The position numbers and the translations under genes were made by a program. DNA of 64,000 nucleotides, taken from Paraphaeosphaeria minitans. Taxonomy: Eukaryota > Ascomycota > Dothideomycetes > Pleosporales > Didymosphaeriaceae. The stretch lies in NCBI GenBank assembly GCA_015832175.1, contig WJXW01000016.1, positions 496,001 to 560,000 on the forward strand. The letters are read 5' to 3'. The notes under the pieces were generated by a model. It ran no database searches. It had not been told where the DNA came from and saw only the letters and a program-made list of their open reading frames with translations. Positions 1-10,457 of the stretch are shown here, one piece after another. Positions within the stretch are counted from its first letter, which is position 1. Each line of letters begins with the position of its first letter.

Positions 1-810
1 TGCATCAATACGCCACCAGAGCGCACAGTTCAAGTAAACACGACGGGCCAGTACACAGAGTGGCTATCAGCTTCAGACACGCTTCGCTGCTACAAGCTCC
101 CAACCGGCACCGAGCTCGACCTCGTCCTGCCCGAGCAGCACATGACCACCGGCCTCGTACGCGGACAGCCTCACCTGTATGCCGCCCGCTCCATCAACGG
201 CCACGGCCAAGAACGCGGCAGTGTTCAGGCCGTCATCAAAAACCCATCGCCCACCGATGCCGTCGACTTCACCTATCTGGAGTCGCTCCCCTGGTTCATG
301 AAGCCCTACCTGCACACGCTGCGCGCACACGTGTCCACCTCCTCCGAGGACCCGCTGAAAGAGACGTACTACCGCCCCGCCATCGACCGCATCCGCGGCA
401 CGCACCTCGAGCTGCGCCTCGTCATCCCCCCGGCGTCCACCCTCATCCTGAACTACGACTTCGAAAAGGCCATCCTGCGCTACACCGAGTACCCGCCCGA
501 CGCCAACCGCGGCTTCGACGCGCCTCCTGCTATCATCCGCATCCTGGGCCCGTTCCAGTCTGCCGATCGCAAGGGCCTGTATCTCAGGACGACGCCGCTG
601 CTGCTGTCGCTGCCGACGCCCGACTTCAGCATGCCGTACAACGTCATCATCTTGACGAGCACGGTCATGGCGCTGGGCTTCGGCAACATCTTCAATCTGC
701 TGGTCAGGCGCTTCGTCGGGGCGGACGAGGTGCCGGCGGCGCGCGGGCTCAAGGCCATCATCCAGGGCCAGATGCAGGGCGTTAGGGCTAGGTTTGGGAG
801 GGCTCCGTAG
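1..810 (+). CDS. GPI16: GPI transamidase subunit PIG-T/Gpi16, C-terminal part (gene starts upstream of the window)
   Basis: Frame 1 is open from the first base to the TAG at 808-810, giving about 269 C-terminal residues with no intron. The protein is recognised as PIG-T/Gpi16, a subunit of the ER GPI-transamidase that attaches GPI anchors to proteins. Visible family marks are the lumenal segment ending in LLLSLPTPDFSMPYNVI, which precedes the single C-terminal membrane helix (about TSTVMALGFGNIFNLL), and the short basic cytosolic tail (LVRRF...ARFGRAP). The 5' part with the signal peptide lies outside the window. Identification rests on sequence memory of the family and on this topology. Confidence 0.85.
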   Translation, partial: CINTPPERTVQVNTTGQYTEWLSASDTLRCYKLPTGTELDLVLPEQHMTTGLVRGQPHLYAARSINGHGQERGSVQAVIKNPSPTDAVDFTYLESLPWFMKPYLHTLRAHVSTSSEDPLKETYYRPAIDRIRGTHLELRLVIPPASTLILNYDFEKAILRYTEYPPDANRGFDAPPAIIRILGPFQSADRKGLYLRTTPLLLSLPTPDFSMPYNVIILTSTVMALGFGNIFNLLVRRFVGADEVPAARGLKAIIQGQMQGVRARFGRAP

Positions 811-1384
811 ACGGGTATTGAATGTGACCCACGGCTTTTTCTATTATTTTATTTTTCCAACGTTGCAAAACAGGGTTGGCACTCGCCACCGTTGACGCCT
901 TTGGCTATACTACCACTACATACGCATCCTCCTTTCCCCCCACTCGATGTTCCTACACGCTCACACCGCCTCGGCACTCACCTCCCTTAGCATCTTCATG
1001 GTCGACGCGAATTCTTCCACCGGCGTCCGCCCCAACCCATGCTGCCGACGAGGTGGGCGCTGAGGGTGAAGGGTTACATGGTGGGTTGGCCAGTCAGGGG
1101 TGTGGTGTGTGGCGAGATTTGATGTGATTGAGGGAAAATCGAGGGGGTGTCTTGCTGTAGTCGAGCTTTACGTACGCCGGTCGGTTAAATCAGGTTCAGC
1201 AGCTAGCTGGTCAGGTGCAATGCTGCAAGCTGGCCATGCTGCCCGGGGAGAAAGCTCACGTCCTGATGCGTTGGGATTCAGGGCTCGTAGCAGAGCGGCA
1301 TGCGATGCTCAACGTGCTTTGTGGGCGTCTGTCTGCTCCTTCTGGAAGCAGGTCGGTGTGATGGGTGTTCATAGCGGCGGTCCT
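811..1384. other. Intergenic, between convergent genes
   Basis: This stretch holds the 3' flanks of two convergent genes (PIG-T and the gene at 1385-2357). Short open segments here show no protein character. Nothing else is seen. Confidence 0.5.
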
Positions 1385-2357
1385 TCACTCGAGGCTAGAG
1401 TATCCGCGGAAGACTTCGCAATCGAGATAGTTGTTCTCGATAAACGCCGTATCCATGCGCAGCCCATGCACGTCCGTCCACTCCTGCTCTTCAGCGAACG
1501 GGTGGATAGTCGCGCGTACGGTTCCCTTGACACGCTCGATCGCATTCGGTGCGGTGGTCAGCGACGTGTTGAAGAGCCGGATCATGTTGTCGCAAGTCTT
1601 CCCGTCTGCGAAGGTGGGCTGGTTGGTGAAGTTTTTGAAAAACGACAGCGGGAAGCGCTCTTCTTCTGTGGCGGAGAACAGCGTCGTCAGCCCCTCTGCA
1701 CCGGTGAGACTGCGGGCGCTGAAGTAGGTGGTGCCGGGTTCCTTGGCTTTGGGCACTGCGCGGTAGGCATCGCATTCGGGCTCGAAGATTGCGGGGAAGA
1801 CGTTGGTGCCGTAGTCGACTGCGCCTTTGAGTGCGATGTCGTGACCCGCGCTCATGATCAATGACGGAGCCCACTTGAAGGACGTGTGGTTGTCGTTCAG
1901 CAGGTCGACAAAGGGGAATTCGATGCCAGTGCGCTGGGTCTGTTAGCTCGCGTTCTGATCGGCTAGGTAGGTGTCGTCTCACAGAAAAGTCATCTATCTT
2001 GTAGCCAAACGCTTGGACTTCGTGATCATGCACTGCCTGAACAATGGCCGGGTACATGCCCTGGGGGAGATTGGGCAGCAGGGCTCTGTAGGCGTGTTCC
2101 AAGATGCCATACTGAGGAGGGATGAGCTGTCGAGCCAGCGGCAAAGAAATCGGTATGACCGCCACGGTCCCGTTGAGAGTACCCGTAGCATTGTTCGGAT
2201 ATATTGACGCTACAGGATTGGGCTGGTCCACGGTAGTGCATACACCCAGTGATGCCTGTTGTGGTGTTCCAAGGTATGTGGAAACTGCATACCGCAAGAA
2301 TAGCAGCGACACAAAGGTGACCACAAAGTACTGTAAACTTGACGGCTTCGAGTGCAT
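1385..2357 (-). CDS. Conserved fungal protein with N-terminal membrane anchor, tentatively acetoacetate-decarboxylase-like
   Basis: Two exons: 2357-1983 and 1933-1385, joined across a 49-base intron (donor GTGAGA, branch CTAAC, acceptor CCCAG); the join is phase 0 and gives 307 residues. A second AG six bases upstream would add two residues. The chosen ATG at 2357 puts a hydrophobic helix (about residues 8-28) at the N-terminus; an in-frame ATG at 2495 would add 46 residues. The body reads as a compact lumenal or extracellular domain, with motifs such as PISLPLARQLIPPQYG, FGYKIDDFS and TGIEFPFVDLL. These resemble fungal proteins I associate with the acetoacetate decarboxylase fold, but I do not see the catalytic lysine context clearly, so activity is not claimed. 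Confidence 0.7.
1934..1982 (-). other. Intron
   Basis: A 49-base intron with donor GTGAGA, branch GCTAAC and acceptor CAG. Removing it joins FGYKIDDFS to RTGIEFPFVDLL in phase 0, which restores a continuous conserved-looking segment. Without removal the upstream frame runs on into basic low-quality sequence. Confidence 0.75.
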
Positions 2358-2495
2358 CTTAGGATGCTGGATGGTGAGGAAAGCCAGAACCGGACTCGAA
2401 AGCAGCGCAACGTCGAGATATGTGCTCCACATTTCCAGTGGCTTTTGCGAATGTTGATGGGAAAGAGGTAGACGGTACGCTGCAAAACGTTCCAA

Positions 2496-3232
2496 TCATC
2501 CGTATAAGAGGAGTCAACTGGTACACCCAGATTCACCGGAAACACACCCAGCCGGCGCACGGGCCTTCTACGTTTGAACGCCCTCTCTGAAAGAACGACA
2601 TATTCCTTGAGCGGAAGACGCTACGCCGACACTATTCGCGTATGGACATGCTTCGGGGGCTTCTATTGTGGCCTCGTGAACGTGCGCGCGTATGGCGTGG
2701 AATGCAGTGTTCCGGAGTGCGATCTGTCACGGCGACATGCTTGGTTGGAAGGGTCTGCGTTGGCGGCGGGACAGCGATGCGCCGAGACGCTGCGAGATGC
2801 AAGATCCATCGTTTCCGAGTGCGACTGCCCGCTGCGAGGGGCACTGACGACGAACGCGTTTATTGTTGCCGTTCGATGTCGAAGAGGCAGAGGGCGTGTC
2901 AAGGGTAGTCTCAGATGCTGGTGGAGATGGCTCGTGCTCGCAAGGCTTGATTGGATGCTGATTCAGTCTCACATCCTCTGCACTCTTTGTACATGGCACA
3001 ACATGGACTCTCCAGGGTCAAACGATCAGATCATGGACATTATCATTGGGATCTACACGCGAGTCTCGGTCTATCACATGCACGGTACGTAAATCAGGCC
3101 CAATGGGAGTCGCATCAAGCGAAACTAACCCACCCCTCTCGGCAACCTCTGTTTCCGAACTCGGGGCACAGCCAACCCTCCAAATGGCGCCGTAGCGCAA
3201 TAACTGAACAGCAGAACCTGGGTATCATCCTT
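2496..3232. other. Intergenic, promoter side of the 1385-2357 gene
   Basis: No convincing gene. The open segment at 2574-3092 (+) has overlapping alternatives on both strands, no domain and skewed composition, and was left out. Confidence 0.4.
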
Positions 3233-4534
3233 TCAAACGCTCGAGTGCCTATCCTTGAGTAGTTCTTCGATTGTGTGATCAGTCATATCGTCGACCTTCT
3301 CGTCCAGCGTCTTTGGCCTCTCAGGAGTGCCTTTGGTATTGCCGCTTCGCTCTGGCGAGCCTGACTTGCTCGAAGCATAGGTAGAAGTGCTTGCTGCTCT
3401 ACCAAAACCCAAAGCAGCGAAGCCGGAATAGATGGAGTTCGCGAGTACTGCAGCTGCAGCGGGCCGATCCTGCCTAGTCTCGCGCTCATCTTCGTAGTCG
3501 GACGTTGTCGCCGACGAGGATCGCGACCTTGACGACGGCGTTGATGTCTCGTAAGAGGATGAGGTGTTGGACCTTGCGCGTTGTTCTAATGATTCGTGGT
3601 TGGGGTTGATTGGGATTTCTTGCGTCGTTCCATGCTCTGTCTCAGCCTCCTCTAGGGTATCTTCGAGTTTCTGGCCGAACAAAAGCGTGAAGATGACCAC
3701 GAAGAGAACCTCGTCCGTGCTCCGATCCTTCAAGACATATCTGAGCTGATGCGTCTTGTCGTCAATGTATTTTACAACGGATATGGAAAATCCAGGAATC
3801 CTCAGCGCGAAGTTGGCAAAGTCCAGGTATGGATTGAAAAAGTCGGCTTGATACATGCGTCCAGCCTCAAATGTGAACTTTTCCAGCTTTTTCTCGTCCA
3901 GGAAGTTCTTCCGCCGCTTGGATGTCTTCGCGGGAATTTGACAGTCTGCGCGAAGGCGCTGACCGCTTCCATCTGCGCCCTCTTCGATCACTCCTTGAGC
4001 ATTGGACTCGAGCGAAGCCAGCTGCTTTTCGGCAGGCACATCCGACGTGTGCTCACCGATCCTGAAAGCGAAAAACGAACTCAACGCAGGACCATACAAG
4101 TATGGTTTGTCGGAGTACGGGTCCGAATAGATGCCGGGATCCAGTATCGTCGTGACGATTCTCATCGCATACCGAAAGCCGGGAGGGAGTCGGTCTTTGA
4201 TGCTGTGGTCGAAATCGAAACCTGTGACCAGGTCGCTACCTTTAATGTCGCGCTTCGGAACGAAGGAAAAGCCTATAGAATAGCGATCTGATGTGTGCAG
4301 AGGATGTTGGAAGTAGTCGGAGGTCTCAGGCGAGTTGTGAGGCAGGCCATTATAGTCTTTTATTCGAATTTTGAGCCAGCAGCTCATGAGGTCATTCTCG
4401 ATGAGGTGTGCCTCCCCGCTGTTCACTGCAACTTCTGTATGTGTCGAGGTGTCGTATGAGGGTCCTGCTGTTACTTGCAAGCGGTACTTGTCGCGGGCGG
4501 CAGGATCTACCACGCCGGCTTCCGAGCGTGCCAT
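3233..4534 (-). CDS. DUF1769 (UPF0590-type) family protein
   Basis: Single exon of 433 residues from the ATG at 4534. An in-frame ATG at 4639 adds 35 residues of poor quality, whereas MARSEAG is followed directly by the family start (KYRLQVTAGPSYD). Further family-like stretches are LMSCWLKIRIKDYNGLP, YSIGFSFVPKRDIKGSDLV, FDHSIKDRLPPGFRYAMRI and DKPYLYGPALSSFFAFRIG within the first 190 residues. The middle continues with a second conserved half (FNPYLDFANFALRIPGF). The last 110 residues are Ser/Thr/Arg-rich and look disordered. The family is widespread in fungi and its biochemical role is not established, so none is given. Confidence 0.85.
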   Translation of the reverse strand: MARSEAGVVDPAARDKYRLQVTAGPSYDTSTHTEVAVNSGEAHLIENDLMSCWLKIRIKDYNGLPHNSPETSDYFQHPLHTSDRYSIGFSFVPKRDIKGSDLVTGFDFDHSIKDRLPPGFRYAMRIVTTILDPGIYSDPYSDKPYLYGPALSSFFAFRIGEHTSDVPAEKQLASLESNAQGVIEEGADGSGQRLRADCQIPAKTSKRRKNFLDEKKLEKFTFEAGRMYQADFFNPYLDFANFALRIPGFSISVVKYIDDKTHQLRYVLKDRSTDEVLFVVIFTLLFGQKLEDTLEEAETEHGTTQEIPINPNHESLEQRARSNTSSSYETSTPSSRSRSSSATTSDYEDERETRQDRPAAAAVLANSIYSGFAALGFGRAASTSTYASSKSGSPERSGNTKGTPERPKTLDEKVDDMTDHTIEELLKDRHSSV

Positions 4535-5223
4535 CGTGACGTTGGGAGGCTGTCGATGAAGGGGAGAATGGAGGCTGACGAAGTGCCCAACGGAGGGTGA
4601 AAGAAATACGGCAAAGTCAATGGAACTGGCACGTGACACTGGATGGACGTGGAAGGCGCTTCTGGGCGGTCAAATAGAAAGATACTCGAGAGAGTGAAAC
4701 TGCAGTAAGTCGAGGATCGGAAGCAGGTATCTAATGCAAAGTCATATCACATGCTGAGGGACGGTGGGCGCCACAATGGTTCAACGGAAACTTGGTTTGA
4801 CGCGTCTTCAGTTTCGTGGCCATGGAGAATGCATGACGACAGCCTCAGGAGTCTGGCCAATCATCATGCGCATACTTTATCGATAGCGCTCCATAAGCGA
4901 CGCTGAGGGGCGGTGCTGTTGACGACGACTCCACAAGCCGATGTGCAGAAATGGACTCCCAGGCCCATTGCTCCTTCAGGAAGCCGATAGACCGCGCCGT
5001 GTATCTTTCGGCTGGCCTTTTCTCTCGCAAAATTGCGATGCGACGACAAAGGGACGATCCCGGGTGTGTCACCGCCTCTTCTAACCTTGTGCCATTTCTG
5101 AATCTATCCTTCGCTCCTCTTCATCAAGCGCCTCGATTTCTTCCGCCAAAAGTGGATGCCAAGTTGTGAATGTCGGCTCCGATGACTGTGGTTGCGCTGG
5201 CACACGTTGGCATGCTGCCCCAT
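4535..5223. other. Intergenic
   Basis: Region between two minus-strand loci; it would contain the promoter of the DUF1769 gene. No gene is supported. Confidence 0.4.
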
Positions 5224-6183
5224 TCAATACAGGTGCTGGCCCAGGAGACTGGTACGACGACTTGTTCCTTGGTCACTTGGTTTGGACGGCTCTCGTGGTT
5301 CTGATGCACGCAGTGTCTTCCTCTTGGATTTCCTGCGTACAAGGAAGAACACAAGCGCGATTATCAAAACTCCAAGGATGGCACCGACTGCTATGTGAGC
5401 CTTCGCGCCCGTGGTTTATCCTCCACCCTCGGGAGGCGCGTTCCCCGGTCCGTGGATTTGCTCTGATTTCCGCTGGAAGCTTCCGAAGGTGGATCCAATG
5501 TGCCAGTCGTGCTTGGCCTCGAGTTTTCTGTTGCAGATGTTGTATCGCTTTCTCGTGTAGCCGACGGAGATGTGGATTGAATGGACCGGGACAGCGAGGA
5601 TGCTGACGAAGACGTGGATGGCCTCGCCTGTGTAGGAGTGGCCACGGAAGAAGCGCTCGAAGATGACGATTCCACTGCGGAAGCTTGGCCGCTTCCACTT
5701 GTGTCGCGCGACGTTGCTGCTGTGCCGAAAGATCGTTGGTATTTTCCGCTATGCAACTGCTCTGCCACTGATTGCACATCAACGAGGGGATCGTTTCGGC
5801 ATATCTAGACAGGCTTGGTTCGACATCGCCGCTGCATTTGCAGGTGAAATCTAGTGTTGTCTACAGCAAAAATCGCACTGATCACCGGATCTACTCATCA
5901 GTAACCAGCGCTGGAGCCGAACACACGTTATCGCAGGAGGTTACGGAGGGATTGGAGTCGCAAAGCGTTTCTCATGTTGCCACGTTCGCTGAGCACCATG
6001 ATGCTCTTTCGGACGTCGAAATACTGTTTGGATCGACCGTGCAACACGTTGGAGACGTATTGCGCGTTACGAATGCCCACGACGGGCAGACTGGGAATGA
6101 GGATGCAGGAAATTTGACGAGGCTGAGGCTTGGAGATCTGGAGACCCAGGGACCTTATGGAAACGCGGCGCTCGTATTTCAAG
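5224..6183 (-). pseudogene. Broken gene for a cysteine-rich extracellular protein with Ser/Thr stalk and one membrane helix
   Basis: Read 5' to 3' on the minus strand, recognisable pieces lie in order but in different frames. Piece 1 (about 6080-5910) has CTVDPNSISTSERASWCSANVAT, a stop TGA at 5974-5972 where Cys (TGC) is expected, then ETLCDSNPSVTSCDNVC. After a probable intron ending in TGTAG, piece 2 reads DFTCKCSGDVEPSLSRYAETI and SLMCNQWQSSCIAENTND. Near 5750-5720 the frame shifts to a Ser/Thr/Ala-rich stalk (to about 5450). A further shift and a TAA at 5418-5416 precede TTGAKAHIAVGAILGVLIIA, a clear membrane helix, a basic stop-transfer segment and a tail ending in GQHLY at TGA 5226-5224. 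The architecture matches fungal secreted proteins with a Cys-rich head (DUF7707-like, family call tentative). At least four lesions make a functional product unlikely; assembly errors are the alternative. Confidence 0.6.
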
Positions 6184-7016
6184 TCAGCCTAATTGCACCA
6201 GCTCGTTGTCCTCACTCGAGCTTTGCTTATCCTCGCCTTGCATAAGCCGGCTTGCCTTGAAAGCTGCGGTTGGCTGTGGATGCTATTCATCGGTCGCCCG
6301 AGAAACTTGGCCATGTCCTAAATCAGGGCCACAGACTCGCAGTCTGATGACTTCCAGAGTGACCCGGGGTGTCTCGAACAAACACAATACAATACCGGGG
6401 TCCGTAGAGTAGGGGTGTCCAGGTTGGATCGGCGGGCGGTTCGGAATTGATGATGTTTGGATCTTGCGCTGGGTGTCTGGCTGGTGAAGAAGCTGCGGTG
6501 CGGATACGGATACGGATGGAGGCTGAATCCTCCTGCGTGCCTGGCATCTCTTCGATGCTTCAACCCAGCCACAACGCCATAACCTCCTGCACAATCCCTT
6601 CGCTGATCATCGTGTTGTTTTCACCACTTTCTCAGCGCGTTGACATGCCGATGACGATGATGAACATGGAGAAGGAAAGTCAGGAGTCGACCACCAGCAA
6701 CCATGATACCTACCTAGTCAGACCCCATTCCGCAGAACGTGCGCGCAAGGGAGTTCCAACATCACCCGTGGAACAGTCAAGCGCCAGCATTCCCCAACAA
6801 CGTGCCTTTGCGGCCAACATGCATATGCATGTGGTATCTCAACGCTAACAAACCAAACAAGGCGTCGACCCCAGAGTGGCAGCGCGCCCGTAATTCCCGT
6901 TCCGTCCCATTCGCCGTCATTAGTGCCGTTGCCGCCCGTGTCTATCCACCGACGGCGCGGCCGCCCATGCCGTGGGCGGCCGCTGAGTACTTCAAATGCC
7001 CAGATCTATAACGCCC
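6184..7016. other. Intergenic
   Basis: No supported gene. Open segments of 60-130 codons occur on both strands at the same place and lack domains or splice partners. Confidence 0.4.
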
Positions 7017-7035
7017 ATGCCATGCTATGCCATGC

Positions 7036-7145
7036 TTTGCCCTGCCCTGCTTTGCCCTGCCCTGCTTTGCCCTGCCCTGCTTTGCCCTGCCCTGCTTTGC
7101 CCTGTCCTGCTTTGCCCTGCTCTGCTCTGCTCTGCTCTGCTCTGC
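7036..7145. repeat. 15-base minisatellite of CCCTG/CTTTG pentamers
   Basis: The unit TTTGCCCTGCCCTGC runs from 7036 in five copies (the fifth, 7096-7110, has one C to T change), followed by a ten-base partial unit and then five copies of the pentamer TCTGC to 7145. The array lies 73 bases beyond the stop of the minus-strand glycosyltransferase gene, in its likely 3' UTR or terminator region. All 15-base units are built from three related pentamers, which suggests stepwise slippage. Confidence 0.95.
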
Positions 7146-7217
7146 CCAGATAACGCCGCGCCAATGGAAAAAATTACAAGAGGGCTGTCCGTCTGCTGCG
7201 CGATGCGTGCGACGGGG

Positions 7218-8275
7218 CTACGTGCCCTCGCACACCTTCGGGTTCACGGGCGAGCCCTCGATCATCTTGCTGTCCTTGCAGAGCCACGAGCCGATGAAGA
7301 AGTGCTTAGTGAGGACGTCGGGATGGTCGTCGGACACTTCGGCGAGTGCGCCGAAGGAGATCTTGGGCATGACCAGCACGTCGCCGATGAGCATGGGCTT
7401 GTCCATGTGCGTCATCTCGTCGCCGTTGTGCTCGACGCCCGTGACCTTGGTGAAGTAGTCCATGAAGATCTTGGTGAAGGTCCACGGGCCCGTGGTGCCC
7501 ATGATGTCGGTGAAGGAGGCGCTCTCGTCGATGTGATTTGCGGCGGCCAGCTTGCGCAGGTTCTTCTCGGTGAGGTGCACCAGCTCCTCGATGATGGGGT
7601 GGAGCGGCTTGGCCATCATGACGAATTGCGCGAGCTGGATGGAGTAGGGCTGGCCTTCCCAAAGCTTGTTGCGGTTCTCGTCGCGCTCGATGCCGATGAT
7701 AACATTGGCCTTGTCCTTGTACTTGTCGGGTATCCAGTCCTTGACGGGCTTGCGCGCCCTCACGTCGATGTCAGCCCACACGCCGCCCTCCTTGAGCAGA
7801 ATGAGGTAGCGGAGATAGTCGGCCTTCATGACGGCATTGCCCAGGCTGGTGAACAGGTCGGAGACATCCTTGGGGAAGTTGTCGAGCACGTAGGCGTCTT
7901 CGTTCGCGTCGGTGATGCGCTCGTAGCGCAACTCGGGGTTGATGGTGCGCCATTCGTGGCCGAGGCCTTTTGTGCGATCGGTCGGGTCGTCCGAGTCGTC
8001 TTTCCAGCTTTGCCACAGCTTGCGAGGCCATGTCGCACTTTGAACGGTGGTAAACGAGGTGCATGAGACTACGCGCGGGTTAGGATTCGGTAGCGCGCGA
8101 GCCCAAAGCAGGGACGGACGGCAGACTCACCATGGTACGGGGTGAACAACAAGGTTTCGTTGTGTATCTGGTAAACATGGGTGGACAGCAAGAAGAAGGA
8201 GATGACGATCAGGCAGCCGACCAAGACATAGCGGCGCGACGAGGCAACATTAGATAGGAAAGCAAACGCAGACAT
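7218..8275 (-). CDS. Och1-like GT32 glycosyltransferase (type II membrane protein)
   Basis: Two exons, 8275-8131 and 8068-7218, joined in phase 1 across a 62-base intron; 331 residues. A short cytosolic N-terminus is followed by a signal-anchor helix at about residues 15-32, as expected for a Golgi type II enzyme. The catalytic region has the GT32 signature: KLWQSWKDD, then NAVMKADYLRYLILLKEGG followed by VWADIDVRA, with the metal/sugar-nucleotide-binding DxD at about residues 148-150. In the family, Och1 starts N-glycan outer chains by adding mannose from GDP-mannose; other members act on sphingolipids or other glycans, so the exact acceptor cannot be read from sequence. Length is close to the usual 330-400. 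It stands alone, without other glycosylation genes beside it. Confidence 0.88.
8069..8130 (-). other. Intron
   Basis: A 62-base intron with donor GTGAGT, branch CCTAAC and acceptor GTAG. It joins TPYH to VSCTSF in phase 1 and links the membrane anchor to the catalytic domain. Confidence 0.85.
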
Positions 8276-9216
8276 GTTCGCAAGTTCGCAAGCACGAAAG
8301 GTGGACGACGTGTAAGGAGGGCAGGCTGCAGTGGCGCGAGGGGTCGGCAGCACTGGTACCTATTTGAGGAGGGTGTTCCTGGGCCTGGGGAGGGTCTTGG
8401 ATGGTCTTGGATGGTCTCCCGCTTACGCTATGGGCCAAGTCCTTGGCTTGTCGCTGGCCGTCTTGCCAATTGGGCGCTGGTGTTGCGCCCCAATAATTCG
8501 CTCTGGACGCGAACTCGTTGCAGAATTTTGCCGCCTTCTCGCTGTCTACCCACCTACCGTAGTGTACGAAGTACAACGCCGACGTACGAAAGAACAGGAG
8601 GCTTGCCCGTCCTCGCCATTCTGTGCTTCCCTCTTAAATTACGTCCCACTTGGCGGGAACTTTGTTAGTCCGAGACCGAAGCCAGCGGAGAGTCTTCACC
8701 GCCCCAGTGACCGCCTTTGTAAAGGGGCTCCGCCCGCCTTTCTATACCTATTCGCGGTGACATGTTTGCCTGCTCTGTGACGCGCCCCGTCTCAAGCCAA
8801 GGGCCAAGAAAGGCTGAGCGGAGGACGACATTTCCAGACTGTGGTGGCCTCGCTAGCCATGCCGCGCACACGCCAGCGCCGTCTAATTGTAGACAGATAC
8901 TAAGCCTGAGCACAGTGGAACGGGGGCCCGATCTGAGTGGGTTGTACATTCTCAAGCGAAAGCGCGAAAGCATAGTTGTAAGGCATCATGCCATATCGAC
9001 AGATTGACTTGTAGAACCTTGCTGTCCATCCCTTCTTGGTAGCACCGGTGCTTTTGATGCTCCGTTTGACCCACGACTCTGGCTGAAGTGCGGTACAGGT
9101 CACTGTTGGATCACGATGTTACCACTGAATCCTCTCGAGCGACTGGCATGCTGTTGGATCAGCATGTACCACTGAGTCTTCTCCAGCGGCCGGCACGTCT
9201 GTACTGCAAAACACCC
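8276..9216. other. Intergenic, promoter side of the GT32 gene
   Basis: No gene supported. Open segments here overlap on opposite strands and have no recognisable features. Confidence 0.4.
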
Positions 9217-10457
9217 TCAGCTGACCGACTCCTCAGCGATTGAATAGTCACTTTTCGGGGTAAGCGGCCAGCATCTGTGGTTACCAAATCCCTCTCTGGT
9301 AGCATATTGTGCTTCGTCAAAGGCCTGCGCAACGAGTCAGCAACGCCCACCGTTGGCACCAGGTGCATACCTCTTCAGCATCGTGAATTTGCTTCCGCCA
9401 ACCCTCTGTACTGATGTCGAAACCCTCCACTTTGATGTCAATATCCCCGTCAACAATGACGGAAATGTGGTACCCGTCGTTCTGTAGCTTCTCCAGCCCC
9501 GGAAAGAGCTTACTGGCGGCATGCAGAAACCTTCCCTGTCTCTCTTGCACGGTTGCTACGATTTTCCTGAAGTCTCTTTTCTTGATCGCAAGCGCAACTT
9601 TCGAGACCCGGCTCAGCGTATGTATGTACTCCAGCTCAGAATCGAGGTCGGTCCCAGCAACTGTCGGACCGAGTATGGCTTGTAGCCCCGACTGAGATCT
9701 AAGGTCGCGTTCCCGATACGACAAGTCCACAACGACGCTTTTCATCCGGTCTTTGACCGTCGCACACCAGAAGTCCTCGCTGATGAATTTCGGTATAAGC
9801 TGCGACGTCTTGAAGTGAAAAACAGACATGCGCCACCAGGCCTCTGTGAGTTCATGCTGCAAGTCCGGGCCCACGAATCGCTGTTCGAAACAGAAACTCG
9901 TGTCACGCCCGCTCCAGGATTCGACGAGCGCTACAGCGTTCTCGGGCACGATGGACAGCGCCCGCAGATTCCAGTCCGTGATGGTGTGGTGGGCATCGGC
10001 CCACAACGCTTGACATACCATGTCGCGCAGTTCCCTAGGCAGCTTCTGTCGGACGCAATCGCAGAATGTGCGACACTGGTAAGCCGCATAGATTGCCCAA
10101 TGTTCGCGCAGCTCAGCCTCGAGCTTCTGCACTGCCTCTAGATTTCGATTCTCGTCGGCTTCGATACTGTGGATCTCCGCTGCTACTTCTTTCCGTTGCT
10201 GCTGGGTGACGTGCGATGCTTCCGAGCCTGTACGATATTCATCCTCTCCAATGTTGTTGGCAACGTCAAAAAGCTCCAGCACTTTGGTTCTCAGGGAGCC
10301 GGCTCGCAGGTGGCGTGTAGCGATCTCTTGCTCGATGCTACGGATGGTTAGTAATCACTTGACTGGGAAAGGAGCTCCCGCACGTTCGAATGTAGACCCA
10401 GTCAATAGTCGGAATCGGACGTGCAGCTTCGCCGAGTCGATCTACATTGTCCCCCAT
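9217..10457 (-). CDS. Hypothetical fungal protein with coiled coil and F-box-like stretch
   Basis: Three exons: 10457-10384, 10337-9371 and 9324-9217, giving 382 residues. The first intron (10338-10383, 46 bases, GTGCGG donor, CTAAC branch) and the second (9325-9370, 46 bases, GTATGC donor, GCTGAC branch) both keep phase. Start ATG 10457 gives MGDNVDRLGEAARP; an in-frame ATG 63 bases upstream exists. Visible features: a charged helical segment (EIHSIEADENRNLEAVQKL) likely to form a coiled coil, followed by KLPRELRDMVCQALWADAH, reminiscent of the LPxELRxMVY stretch seen in many F-box-like fungal proteins. The rest is mixed alpha/beta with no known motif. No function is assigned. Confidence 0.7.

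Noticed and set aside
2574..3092. 172-codon plus frame
   Set aside because: No domain, no splice partner, and equally long frames on the other strand.
6996..8066. A 356-codon plus-strand open frame
   Set aside because: It begins in the minisatellite and runs antisense through the GT32 gene; it is a shadow of GC-rich coding sequence.
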